A model generated the notes under the pieces. The model was given only the letters and a program-made list of their open reading frames with translations. It was not told where the DNA came from and did not search any database. 64,000 bases of DNA from Cladorhizidae sp. MBARI D1340-BT2 (Eukaryota; Porifera; Demospongiae; Poecilosclerida; Cladorhizidae). Shown piece by piece: positions 46,190 to 56,814 of the stretch (position 1 is its first letter; each line of letters starts with the position of its first letter). The translations under genes were made by a program, and so were the position numbers. The stretch covers positions 26,359,816 to 26,423,815 of the forward strand of contig JAQNBH010000012.1 in assembly GCA_028752905.1 (NCBI GenBank), in the 5' to 3' direction.

Positions 46190-47985
46190 CCGCTACTGGG
46201 AAGAAACTTGCACTCACGAAGCCACAGTCATCCTCCCTGGAGCATTCGGTAAGCTTCCCCAGCTACAGATGGAGCCTGTAGTCCTGATTCTCTTTTTGAG
46301 ATGAAAGGTCTACGGTCCATTGATATGGAAAATCTGCTAGCATCCATCACTAGGCGGGCTAGTTGCAATGTCTGTAGATCTGGGCTTACTGTTATGGAAA
46401 ACCTGTCGAATCGGAGGGGTCTCTGTATTAAGCTGACTCTCTCCTGCACCAATCCGTTGTGTACAGGAGGTGAGGATGCTTTTTCTGACCCCTGCAAGCA
46501 TTCAAAAGCTTTAGGTTTATTCTGGCAGGGAGAATGTGTGGTAGGGAGTGCAGGGCTGGAGACTATCTGTGGGATAATGGGGTTGCCTCCTCCAGTATTC
46601 CCCAAGTGTTACTGAACACAACAGCAGGCTCCAGCAAATCGCACACGAAGTGGGCGTGGAGAGCTGTAGGTCTGCTTCTGCACAGATTGCAGGGTGCCTA
46701 TCCAGAAGATGTTGTTGATGTAACAGTCAAGTGTGATGGTACCTGGTCCCGACATGGATTTGTGGCAGCCTACGGTGTGATAGCAGTGCTATCATGGGAG
46801 ACAGGCCAGGTACTTGACGTGACAGTCCTGAGAAAATCCTGCAAGGTTTGCAAAGAAACTCGGCATACCATGGGTAGCGAGTCACAGGAGTTCCTGGATT
46901 GGATGGACAAGCACCAGGACTCCTGGAATTCCAATTTCACTGGTTCTTCTCCAGCTATGGAAGCGGAAGGTGCCTCAATTCTTGGGAGTGGAGAGGAACA
47001 AGCTGCGGTACACAGTGGTTATCTCTGATGGGGATGCTAAGTCGATCTCTCGGCTCTAGCGAGCATCCTTATGGCAGTGATATTGTGATCCAGGTGATTG
47101 TTTACATTTATGGGGAATACATATTTGTTTACATTTATGGTGATTACATATTTGTTTTTGTTGTTTTGACACCTTCAGAAGATGGAGTGCGTGGGACATG
47201 TACAGAAACACCTCAGGAAAAAACTGCGTGACCTGAAGAAGAAGACCTTTGTCGATGACAGTGGTCAAGTGCGGAAGCTGAAGCGGGGGGGGGGGGGGGG
47301 GAAGGACACTTGACTGAATCTGTGATTGATAGTCTCACAGTCTACTTCGGAGGGGCTATCCACAATTTTCCCGATGGAATGCTCAGAGCGATCTGGGCCG
47401 TGTTCCACCACTCCATATCCCATGACGACCAACACAACCTCCAGTTTTGCCCGTCAGGATCAGGCTCATTTTGCAAGCACAATCGGGCACTTGCTGTTAA
47501 TGAGGAACCACCCAAGCACACACCTAAGCTACCAAAGGATCTGGGTCCCTTCATCAAGTCAGTATTTACTGAGCTATCCAAGCGGGAGCTGTTAGAAAAG
47601 TGTGTGTTGGTGCTACTCAGAATCAGAATGAGTCATTCAACGACATCATGTAGTCCCGGTGCCCTAAGACTGGATTCTGTTCTCTGGTGAGTGTTGACAT
47701 CGCTGTCAGTCTGGCAGTGATCACCTTCAATCGTCTGGCACTGATCACCTTCAATCATGGTTAGGAAGCACTCTCGCCTTTGTTTGAGCAATTGTTGGGT
47801 TCTCCTCCAAGTGCTTTTACAGCCAACTACATAGCGTCCTCGGATGCAAAACCAGAAAAAAAGGCTGGCCAGGGTGCACGAGCCAGAGGCGGAGAAAGTC
47901 CATAAGATCTACAGTACTGGCAATGGAGGAAAGACACATCGCTCGGGAAGGCATCACCTACATGTATATATGAGTCGGGCGGATT
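46190..47985 (+). pseudogene. Mutator-like transposase (PF20700 type) relic with an 85-bp intron
   Basis: The N-terminal part (46301-46615) has a Cys-rich region (ASCNVCRSGLTV ... LSCTNPLC) and ETICGIMGLPPPVFPK. The core (46620-47028) has VDVTVKCDGTWSRHGFVAAY with the first catalytic Asp in a DGTW box, VLDVTVLRKSCKVC, and SSPAMEAEGA. After a shift, KLRYTVVISDGDAKSI carries the second acidic box. HPYGSDIVIQ then ends at 47093; GTGATT to TTCAG (47094-47178) looks like an 85-bp intron, and the frame resumes with MECVGHVQKHLRKKLRDLKK. A G-run (47286-47301) interrupts it before LTESVIDSLTVYFG, SISHDDQHNLQFCPSG and KHTPKLPKDL. More fragments (SSDAKPEKKAGQGARARGG) run to about 47985. The Mutator domain family is common in invertebrate genomes. 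A premature TAG at about 47057-47059 and several shifts suggest inactivity. Confidence 0.82.
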
Positions 47986-49506
47986 TTGATCTTTTTTTCA
48001 TTTTTTGTGGGTGGATGTTTTTAATTTTTTATTTTTGTCTTCCTTATTTTTATCTGGTCACCCAACTATATTTTTTGACCGGATTTTTTCAAGGCAAACG
48101 TTTTTTTGAAAATTCTCCCAACTAGGCAGCCACACTATCTCAAACAAATTAAAACTATGCATACAATACAGAGCAAGACACTACTTCATACGATGTTCAA
48201 CTCTCAAGGGAAGTACCATTTACATACATCTCATATCAAATTTCATCACATTTTTCTATCTTACATGTGCATACAGGCACAGCAAACTCAAGAAAGGCAT
48301 GCAAGTACAAGAACATATCAAGAAACAACTGAAACTTGTATAAGAACACATTTTGCCAAGCTATTTTGCCGTTGCAAAATTCAAACATTTCATGTCCTAA
48401 CTTTAACACCTATTCCGAGGAATGACGGTGTCAATTTACTTGAAGCATTGCCAAGTTGTGGTGATTAGAAGAGGTGACCGTCACAGATTTTGCGTGTATT
48501 TTGCGCGGTTGGAAATGAAGAGCCTTAGAACTAATGAACAAGAGATGTGTTGATTAATATGTCACTGTCATATCACAGCTAAGTGTAAGCCACAAACCAA
48601 ATTTGGGCATCTGTAGAACAGGCACTAGGGAATTGTAATTTTTGGAGTGACCCTTGCCTTTTTGGATGTCCATGTTTTTCTAAGAAAAGGTGCCTATAGA
48701 GACATTTCACATATCATCTTAAAGCACACAGAATGAGCAACAAGTTCGTAGCAAAAGTATCTGCACAGAAGAAAGTGGGGGGGGGGAGTTATGATATGTG
48801 TTCAAATTTTGGTGGTTTCAGGTGTAGTCCCCCCATTCGGGATTGTTTGGTGCACAAAGAGAGCGCAGTAGCTCAGTGGTATAGATATCTGAACTTTGAT
48901 GACTGTCTTGACAGAGAATGCTGTTGCTTTGGTGTAGATATAACTTGACCCCAGACCATTTGACAGTTTGTCTTGCTAGATTGTAAGGGGGAAATGACTT
49001 TTTTAAGCTGTTGTGTGCAGTGTACAGCCATAACTGTAATAATAGTTATGTTAACTTTATCAACAATCAAAAGTACTTCAATTGCATTGCTCTTCTCCAA
49101 TAATTCATCTGAATATATCTAGGTTTTACTTGAGGCATCAAATAACTCCTTTAATTGAGAATAATCTTGGACACTAGAGAAACTGTTGGACCATAATAGC
49201 ATGAGTCCAATGAGTACATTCACAGGACTCTGAAAACCTGAGTATCTTAATATATGTGCCTCTACCGGTCCAATGATCCGTGTCAGATCCATCATGAGGG
49301 GGAAATACAATAAGAATAAAAGCATACCCTTTACCTAATGCGGTTACATGAAAATGCCATTTAGAATTTACTCCTATTTCTTCACATGTGAAAATGGCTG
49401 GCCTATTATATTGACACAGTATAATTACCAAAACTTCTGCTATCACTTTTCCTCCTTGTGGCTCTTCATGTTTTATTCTTTTCTTTTGGTTTTGTGTGAT
49501 ATGCAG
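47986..49506. other. No gene seen
   Basis: T-rich start (47986-48120), short frames without domains, and a stretch at 48862-48890 resembling a tRNA A box (GTAGCTCAGTGGTATAG) but with no B box or cloverleaf. The polypyrimidine-rich 49455-49500 leads to the acceptor at 49506. Confidence 0.45.
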
Positions 49507-49770
49507 GACAACGTCTACCACCCGGCCGTCGTATTGGGTGGCAACATTATGATCGTATTGCTGGCTGTATTTCAGAGTGGAAAGCACTTGCTCGTTGTTT
49601 GGGTATTGATCCCAATAGGTATGCGGATGTACCCAACACAAAAGAAAAAATAGTAAAGTTGTTGAGAGATTGGCAAGAAGGAGAAGCCACAAATGCAACT
49701 TTTAAGGCATCGGCTGAAGCTCTGGAGAGAATTGGTTGTCATTATGATGCAGCACAGATTCGTTTCCATG
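49507..49770 (+). CDS. Second Death-domain exon
   Basis: A 264-bp open exon (88 codons) between acceptor GATATGCAG and donor GTAAGC, phase 1 at both ends. The protein reads LPPGRRIGWQHYDRIAGCIS, then EWKALARCLGIDPNRYADVP (helices 1-3), EKIVKLLRDWQEGEATNATF (helices 4-5) and ASAEALERIGCHYDAAQI (helices 5-6). This is the Death-domain signature W..LA..LGI ... LL..W ... AL..IG..DAA. An ATG-started frame at 49599 is only its second half. The exon is clean, suggesting selection, and has the same phase as the ZU5-gene exons on the same strand. It could be a further exon of that gene, 21.7 kb beyond 27756, or part of another death-fold gene whose other exons I cannot find. Confidence 0.72.
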
Positions 49771-50030
49771 GTAAGCATGAAATAACATGTTAGCTAGGTA
49801 AATGGTAGCACATGGACCTGTACATGTGTAGACCCTTATGCCCTTAAAGACAAAGTTGGGTTAATGTTGCCTGGTACTCTCATTGTACCCACTGTAGCTA
49901 GCCAGTTAGTTATAGCATCTTAGCTTCTTTTATGGCTACTGCTCCAATACCTAGCTATCACTATTCATTAGTAAGCTGGAGTGTTGCGTGTATCAGAGCA
50001 TTGAACAAAACTTTCAGCTGTGTGATGTAG
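49771..50030. other. Intron-like spacer after the Death-domain exon
   Basis: Begins with the GTAAGC donor; no further exon recognised before the MITE at 50031. Confidence 0.4.
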
Positions 50031-50426
50031 AGTAGACCCTGCATATCCAAACTCTATGGGTGTTAGGATAAGTGAAATTTCTAGACATGTGAAGCAGTTG
50101 TTACATGTAGAATTAACATGGTTGTGTTCAGGAAAGGAGTGTAGTGGCAGTTGCTTTAACTTGCAAGTCTGCCTAAATGGAAGATACACAAAGAAGGAAG
50201 GTTAGGCAAGGTCCTGCTCTTTTCTTTTTTTTTAAGAAGCAGATAAGACTTGTAATGCAGTAAACAACGGATAACTGTAGTGTGATTACTGCTAATGACT
50301 TGAATATTAGCTGATAGCTGCAAAGTCTGGCAACTTTGTAGAGTACAATGTGTAGTAGTGGGCTTGAGGTAATGGGACCGATAAACTGAGAAGCCAGTTA
50401 AGTGAGGGCCAGGGCTAGGGTCTACT
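50031..50426. mobile_element. MITE family B, copy 2 (AGTAGACCCT ends)
   Basis: Starts AGTAGACCCTGCATATCC and ends with the complement CTAGGGTCTACT; TA-like dinucleotides lie near the ends (GTAG and GTATA). 396 bp, no coding. Shares interior blocks with 4528-4880. Probably a mariner/pogo-type MITE, judging from the ends. Confidence 0.75.
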
Positions 50427-50589
50427 GTATATGATGTAGTGGTGGCCCTCTTAGCCTCAGGATAGCCTCAAGATTGTCAGTATTTCTTGGCTTGCATGAC
50501 AACAGCAAGATAAACTTCTGCTAAACTGTGTTTGTTGAGAGTAATTTGTTGAGAGTAATTGCTGAGTATATAGCTGATGAGGCTCTCTT

Positions 50590-51060
50590 TGTAAGCATCA
50601 ATAACAATTCATGATATTGATCTCATCAAACAAACTGAGGAGATAGGGTTAATTTTGAACAACATCAAGTCTGAGATAATTTGCCAGTTTAGAGAGGAAC
50701 CATCTTATGCTCTCTCCCAGGAAATATTATGGTTGATCCCTCTGATACCTGTCTCCTGGGTAACTTGGATTCCTTCTTAAAACTGTTCTCAGCAACAAAA
50801 TCAGTGCCTTAGAAGTCATGGGGGACAGGCTCAGATTTTTTTCTGCTCAGAATGCCTTAATCTTGCTGCATAATTCATTTCCTAAGATGCTACACCCTCA
50901 GCTTCTCCATGTTTTCTCTCTCCTGCCCTGGTCGATTATGACAAGAGTCTCAAGTCAATTTTGAGTAGTATTACTAACATGGATTTCTTTGAGAATCTCT
51001 GTTCTTGGTTGCAGGCCCTCTCCCTGTTAGGGTTAGGGGCCTTGGAATCAGGAGAGTAGT
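50590..51060 (+). pseudogene. RLE-type non-LTR retroelement, copy 4 (palm-thumb scrap)
   Basis: Pieces match copy 1: a stretch after the lost YLDD box (ATCAAACAAACTGAGGAGAT), then NKISALEVMGDRLRFFSAQN, ALILLHNSFPKM and a final GLGIR-like GPWNQE/LGIRRV segment at 51020-51060. It is closest to copy 1 (shared SALEVMGDxLRF wording), so both derive from one subfamily. Multiple stops. Confidence 0.75.
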
Positions 51061-51900
51061 GCAAGGGAAAGATGCACCCATGGATGAGATGCATGTTGGA
51101 CAGAGGGTAAGGTTGCATCTTGAATGCGAGACAAAAGTGCTTCAAGCAGGGATGATTATAGGGTTTTTTCTAAGAATTCTGGAAACTTCCTCAAGGCTCG
51201 TCTGGCCCAAGCAATGGCAATAACTTGATAGCAATTTAAAGTGCCCAAATGAGGTATCCAGGCAAATACATGTAGTGTACTAAGGCTGTAAACTTCCTCT
51301 GCATATGAATAGTAAACCATCAATCACTTCTAATACTTAACCAGTGAATTATGCCAATTCAAGAGCCACAATCTATCTCACATTGTTTGTATGCATATTA
51401 CAGCTGTGCTTCTCTTAAAACTGGAAGTGCCTGTTAATAGTGACCTATATGGAGTGGAGCACGGGAATACATTTAAAAAATATTTAATCACACCCACTTC
51501 TCAGTGGGAATATTTATCTTTTTTTCATGATATATTTGATGTATGTATACAGACCGGGTTGTTTCGTTCCTTGCCGCAAATGAAAAATCCATGTTGCATA
51601 CCTTACAGAGTGCGTAGGTTTCTCCCTCGCTACTAGGCTCATGCGGTACTTGTAAGAGCACTCAGACTTGTACCTGCTATCTACGTGGCAGCGCTTTTTA
51701 ATCTTAGACTGCCAGAGGACCTCTCTCTCTGGTTGAAGCTACAATAACATTGACACTGGAAAATGCTATTTTAATGCACAACTTGGTGCGTGCTATAGAG
51801 AATTTGACTCTATTTAAAAAGCCATGAATTTCACAGTTTCGTGAGATGGTATGGTTTTGATGAATATTCCCAGTATATAAACATGATGTTTATATACTGT
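51061..51900. other. No gene seen
   Basis: Unique-looking sequence; open frame 51391-51636 has no recognised domain. Confidence 0.45.
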
Positions 51901-52554
51901 GCTTCTTATAGTGCGCTGTGCTTCTTATAGTGCGCTGTGCTTCTTATAGTGCGCTGTGCTTCTTATAGTGCGCTGTGCTTCTTATAGTGCGCTGTGCTTC
52001 TTATAGTGCGCTGTGCTTCTTATAGTGCGCTGTGCTTCTTATGGTGCGCTGTGCTTCTTATGGTGCGCTGTGCTTCTTATGGTGCGCTGTGCTTCTTATG
52101 GTGCGCTGTGCTTCTTATGGTGCACTGTGCTTCTTATGGTGCGCTGTGCTTCTTATGGTGCGCTGTGCTTCTTATGGTGCGCTGTGCTTCTTATGGTGCG
52201 CTGTGCTTCTTATAGTGCGCTGTGCTTCTTATAGTGCGCTGTGCTTCTTATAGTGCGCTGTGCTTCTTATAGTGCGCTGTGCTTCTTATAGTGCGCTGTG
52301 CTTCTTATAGTGCGCTGTGCTTCTTATAGTGCGCTGTGCTTCTTATAGTGCGCTGTGCTTCTTATAGTGCGCTGTGCTTCTTATAGTGCGCTGTGCTTCT
52401 TATAGTGCGCTGTGCTTCTTATAGTGCGCTGTGCTTCTTATAGTGCGCTGTGCTTCTTATAGTGCGCTGTGCTTCTTATAGTGCGCTGTGCTTCTTATAG
52501 TGCGCTGTGCTTCTTATAGTGCGCTGTGCTTCTTATAGTGCGCTGTGCTTCTTA
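51901..52554. repeat. 19-bp minisatellite, about 34 copies
   Basis: Unit GCTTCTTATAGTGCGCTGT. Copies 1-7 have TTATAG, copies 8-16 TTATGG (one also has GTGCAC), and copies 17-34 TTATAG again. As 19 is not a multiple of 3, the same peptide appears in all three plus frames (CASYSALCFLWCAV), which is meaningless as coding. Confidence 0.97.
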
Positions 52555-53099
52555 ATGATTGTAGAGCAGAATCGTCTCAAATGGTGTGGAGCAGAATTCT
52601 CTGCAGCACTGGGAATGAGAAAGTTCAGGCAGAGGTGTGTCACACCCATTAATGAGGGTGTGATGCCAGGGAGCATGGATACTGGTGTGGGCAGAGGTGT
52701 CACTTAGATGACACAGAGGACCGCCTCATTGATGATGACATCGACTGCTCTAGTGTGAATGCTGTGGTGCCAAACTGGACTTGCATATCCAGCTGTGGAG
52801 AACCTCCCCCCGCCCCCTCCTACCCACCCCCAGTAGGTCCAGTGAGTTTATTCAGCAAGTTCAGGCTAGATGAGGCCTTGCTGACAACTTTCTTGAAGTG
52901 AGTCGAGTCAGGGAGGCTGTGAGATGCAGTAATACACATTGTGTGTCATATTTCAATGCTTTGCCATAGAGGAGAATGGTGAGAGTGTCTGCTCCCTCAC
53001 TGTGCACAGATGAAAGTGTGGCCAGACATTCTTCTTGGTGCTCAACTTTAGGTGTAGGCACCAAAATAATTCACACATGTGGTTAGATAGCTTGTAATA
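52555..53099. other. No gene seen
   Basis: C-rich patch at 52807-52832. Reverse open frame 52861-53064 could continue the LINE scrap to its right, but no motif confirms it. Confidence 0.4.
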
Positions 53100-53310
53100 C
53101 TCCCTCCACCTCTTAGTGCATGTGTGAGTATCCCAGGGCTGAGTCATCAGCATAGAGACATAAAGGTACTTACCAGCTGCAGTGGTTGACGTGTGATAGA
53201 ATGACATGCTCCATGAGCTTGAAGGTCATGGACAGGAGGGAACGTTGGCTGGTAGTTAGCTGGGTCGGGGGCAGGCTTCTTGAGCTTGAGAGGGCAGGTA
53301 CTATACTTTG
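53100..53310 (-). pseudogene. LINE reverse transcriptase scrap, internally deleted, minus strand
   Basis: Reverse-strand frames give LKLKKPAPDPANYQPTF (usual PISL), then FKLMEHVILSHVNHC, immediately followed by LYADDSALGY. These are the RT finger motif and the YADD catalytic box, normally well over 100 residues apart, so the palm between them has been deleted. Closest in style to Jockey/RTE/L2-like elements. Inactive. Confidence 0.6.
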
Positions 53311-54599
53311 CTTCCAGTTGTTGGCTTGAGAATAAATATTCAACTTTGACTTCATGCAACATTGGCATGGCCACCTATGCAGTTAGTCCCCAAAGAGAAC
53401 ATAGAGAACGAGCTATCTTTTGAGCTCTGTAACAAGTTCTTAGAACAGAATCTATAGAGCTCCAAAGTTAAACCACATTTTTTTCAAGTAGAAATAAATG
53501 GAGTCGTGTTCCCTTCAAGCCTTCTTGATGTTGTTAATGAAATTCCTTCTTCCTTTTAAGGATGTCATAAATGGAGAAGAGAGAAGATGCTTCATGGATG
53601 TTCAGTTAAGGCTGCGAGGCTGACCTCTCCTCCATACCAAAGGGGAGGAAGGAAATCACTGAGTCTTTACTGCGGCTGCATGAAAAATGAAATGGTGTAG
53701 AGCACATCATGAATGCATGCACCTGCACAGACCACAAGATACTCTAATTATTCCCAACACTATAATAGTGGGAGAACACTTTACTATACCAGGTGCTCTA
53801 CGGTCAAGGGTCAGCTATGCTGTACTCTTCCTGAATTTGAACTTGATTTCTAAATATAAAAGCGTACCAAAACTACTGAGTAGTTTCTGGCAATCCACTA
53901 CTGGATGTGAGCCTGGCCGGCTGAAATACCTGCCATGCATAGTACTGCCTCCTGCTAACCTAGCTGCTGGTGCTGAGCCTGGCCAGCTGGGCTCCCTGCC
54001 ATGCACAGCACTGCAGAGTCAAGAACACTCACTGATGAGTTAACAGAGTGAAGTGTTGTGTCCCTCGGTCCTGTCCACTCGAAGTACATGAAGGTCAGAG
54101 TTCATAGATCAGCGGCTGGGCAAGGTGACCTTCTGAGAGACTACTGCAACAAGACATGTGTGACTAGTGTCTGTGTCCAAGTGAAGTCATGACCACGGCC
54201 AAACTGATACATTGGAGGCAAACTAAAATTGGTACATGAACATCAACTTCTCCAATATATCAAAAGTGCCTGACATGAACCAAGTGCTTAAGATTGCTTG
54301 CATGCAATGGCAAGATGTCTTGTCTGGTTTGGAGACAGGCATTGACAGCATCATGCTAGCCACAAAATCTGTCCCAAAGTGATCTGTAATTGGAAATACC
54401 CTTCCTTGACGCTGCTCCAATGCAGTGCCTCACTGGGAAATAGCCAACCAAGACACTAATCAGTCTCACCATTCACTGGCTCTCATCAAAGTCTTCACTG
54501 TTACGTTGAAAGTGAATCATAAAATTATAGCGATTATTCCCTAGGCAGGGACCTTAATTGATTACTTCCAACAGCAACTAGAGCATTGGCTTCCTCAGT
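53311..54599. other. No gene seen
   Basis: Short frames on both strands (53687-54043, 54223-54420) without domains. Two copies of a CTGAGCCTGGCC(A/G)GCTG phrase at 53909 and 53973 are a small local duplication. Confidence 0.45.
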
Positions 54600-55092
54600 A
54601 CTCTTACCCTAGTCACTAATGCTATCATTGCCAGGATACTCTGACCCTGGTCACTACTGCTCTCATTGCCAGAGTAGTCTGACCCTGGTCGCTACTGCTC
54701 TCATTGCCAGAGTACTCTGACCCTGGTCGCTACTGCTCTCATTGCCAGAGTACTCTGACCCTGGTCGCTACTGCTATCTTTGCCAGAGTACTCTGATCCT
54801 GGTCGCTACTGCTATCTTTGCCAGAGTACTCTGACCCTGGTCGCTACTGCTATCTTTGCCAGAGTACTCTGATCCTGGTCGCTACTGCTATCTTTGCCAG
54901 AGTACTTTGACCCTGGTTGCTACTGCTATAATTGCCAGAGTACTCTGACCCCGGTCACTACTGCGATCATTGCCAGAGGACTCTGATTCTGGTCACTATT
55001 TCTATCATTGCCACAGTACTCTGACCCTGGTCACTACTGCTCTCATTGCCAGAGTACTCTGACCCTGGTCACTACTGCTATCATTGCCAGAG
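54600..55092. repeat. 38-bp minisatellite, about 13 copies
   Basis: Unit CTCTGACCCTGGTCGCTACT then GCTATCTTTGCCAGAGTA (38 bp), with variants TCGC/TCAC and CTCATT/CTTT/TCATT. The last copy runs straight into the inverted-repeat element (AGAGTTGCCAACCGTCCC). Confidence 0.92.
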
Positions 55093-55095
55093 TAC

Positions 55096-56420
55096 TCTCA
55101 GAGTTGCCAACCGTCCCGGTGTCATATCGAATTGCATCCTAGTAGATTTATGTCCTACCCGGACGTTATTATTTAGAAAAAGCGTCCGTGGGACGTATAC
55201 AGATCAAGTAAATGCGCGTTGGAAAGCGTCCTATATACCCTATCGAATATCGTCCGCCCAGCAAGACTTTCATTTTTAGTGCCAATAGACTTTCATTTGC
55301 ATCCATTATAAGTGTAGCCATATAATATGCAAATTGAATAGACTTTCATTTGCATCCATATAAGTGTAATACATGTAATATAATAACTTTGCTGTTGCAC
55401 ATCGGCCATAAAGACAGTCATCTCATCGTCGTTACAAGTGTCTACCAAGGGACGGCAATTTGGTGACTCAATGAAGAGCTAAGATGGCCAGTCATATGGC
55501 TGTCATAGATCCTGACTTGATCTCCCTTCGATGATGCAACACACCAGTGGTTTCCATCCACATAATGTATCTGTATGGATTCTTGGTTTTGACAAATCCA
55601 TAATTCTGTGAAAAAAGACAATTTTGCAAACCACCCAGGGATCGAAATTGCTCTTTGAGGATTCTTTGCGCAAGGTTCACATGTTCATCAGTGAGCTGTT
55701 TCCCTCTCTTGAGGTCTTCCCTAATGCTTTTTGAAAATGTTAGGGTCTTGCTTCTTTTCCTGGGCTGGGTGAAGTGGCAGTCTCCTGACCTCGCATGCTT
55801 CTGTGATGGCAGTTTGTTCCTCAATCCCTTTACCAATTCTATGAAGGAAAATTGTTATGTAATGGCATTCAGACTTTTTTGGTGTAGGTTGGCATACTGC
55901 TTACCACTTCTCTTCAGAGGTCCTTTTGCCTGCACAGCTAAAATTATTTCAAATTGACTAGTATATAATATGAAGACAATAGAATTATGTTAAAATTACA
56001 ATTATGAAAATTATACAGGATATAGCTATGTTACAGTTAGCTACACCAACCTAGGTGTCCATGCTTTCAATAGTCTCTGCTTTACTTCCGCAGTTTCTAC
56101 CACAAGCCTTTTCTCTTGGTTACCGATATAACCTTCATGGACATTGAAGTTATTTGCCTTTCTTCTCAAGCTTCTTTTATAGTTGTGTGTGCTATTTATA
56201 GGATAGTTTCCAGAATGAATAAATTCAAATACTTCAGAGAAAGAGAATTTTTCTTTACAACATAAATTTGTCTGCTGGGACGTAATTCCTCACCCCCGGA
56301 CGCTTATGCTCATCGGTTAACGTCCTAGCGGACGAAATATTACGTCCCTAGGACGTATACCAATAGGGGACGTTATCCGTTATGACACCGGAATGGCCGG
56401 GACAGTCCCGGAATTTTGAG
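55096..56420. mobile_element. Inverted-repeat element carrying a Ulp1-like scrap
   Basis: Left end GTTGCCAACCGTCCCGGTGT with CATAT; right end ACGTTATCCGTTATGACACC then GGAATGGCCGGGAC, which pairs imperfectly. Both arms also carry clustered ACGTCC/GGACGT motifs (55160-55260 and 56270-56375). A minus-strand protease-like frame lies inside. Which superfamily it belongs to is uncertain; Ulp1-bearing DNA transposons such as Zisupton/KDZ-like types are one possibility. Confidence 0.45.
55492..55836 (-). pseudogene. Ulp1/C48-like cysteine protease fragment, minus strand
   Basis: Frame 55836-55492 has a basic N-terminal part (LPSQKHARSGDCHF, SKTLTFSKSIREDL) and KQLTDEHVNLAQRILKEQF then RSLGGLQNC, a segment I associate with transposon-linked Ulp1-like proteins in invertebrates. 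After a shift near 55570 the next frame gives IQIHYVDGNHWCVASSKGDQ, containing the HW catalytic-His motif of C48 proteases. The rest (catalytic Asp and Cys) is not found. C48 enzymes cleave SUMO-like modifiers; the role in transposons is unknown. Pseudogene. Confidence 0.6.
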
Positions 56421-56814
56421 CCTTGTCCTGGTGGTGTCCTTGTCCCGGAAATGTCCCGGAATATACAGCTACGCGCACCTTGCGCTTCCCCTCGCTTAGA
56501 TGGCCACTGCAGTCTCAAGCATGTTTAGTTTAGTCCTTTAACACTCGTAAAGCAGACACTTTTTAGCAGAGAAAAACTTCAGATAAACAATTACGGGTGT
56601 GCGAAACAACCTTTGACCTTGTTTCGATTGGAGGTGAGGCACTCACGTGAAACTTCTTACGAGCAGCAAAGAAGCAGAGCCATTTTGACAATAAATGGAT
56701 CAAAGAATTTCAGGGGATAGGGATAGGCAAGAGTTTCAAAGGTATAAATAAAAAATATATAATGAAATTGATTGACAAAGTAAGTAAGCATGGAATACAG
56801 CAAATAGAGGGTAA
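56421..56814. other. No gene seen
   Basis: Starts with further CCCGG-rich palindromic sequence (56395-56462: GTCCCGGAA repeated three times), then unique sequence. Confidence 0.45.

Noticed and set aside
48862..48935. tRNA or tRNA-derived SINE
   Set aside because: Only an A-box-like GTAGCTCAGTGG is present; no B box, no anticodon arm and no cloverleaf pairing.
49348..49698. Antiparallel frames over the second Death-domain exon
   Set aside because: Shadows of the exon and its upstream polypyrimidine region; no recognised domain.
49599..49793. Separate small gene starting at the internal ATG of the second Death-domain exon
   Set aside because: The Death-domain helices begin upstream of that ATG, and good splice sites frame the larger exon; the residues after 49770 are intronic.
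51994..52253. Three overlapping 73-residue frames with identical peptides
   Set aside because: Produced by a 19-bp repeat read in all three frames.
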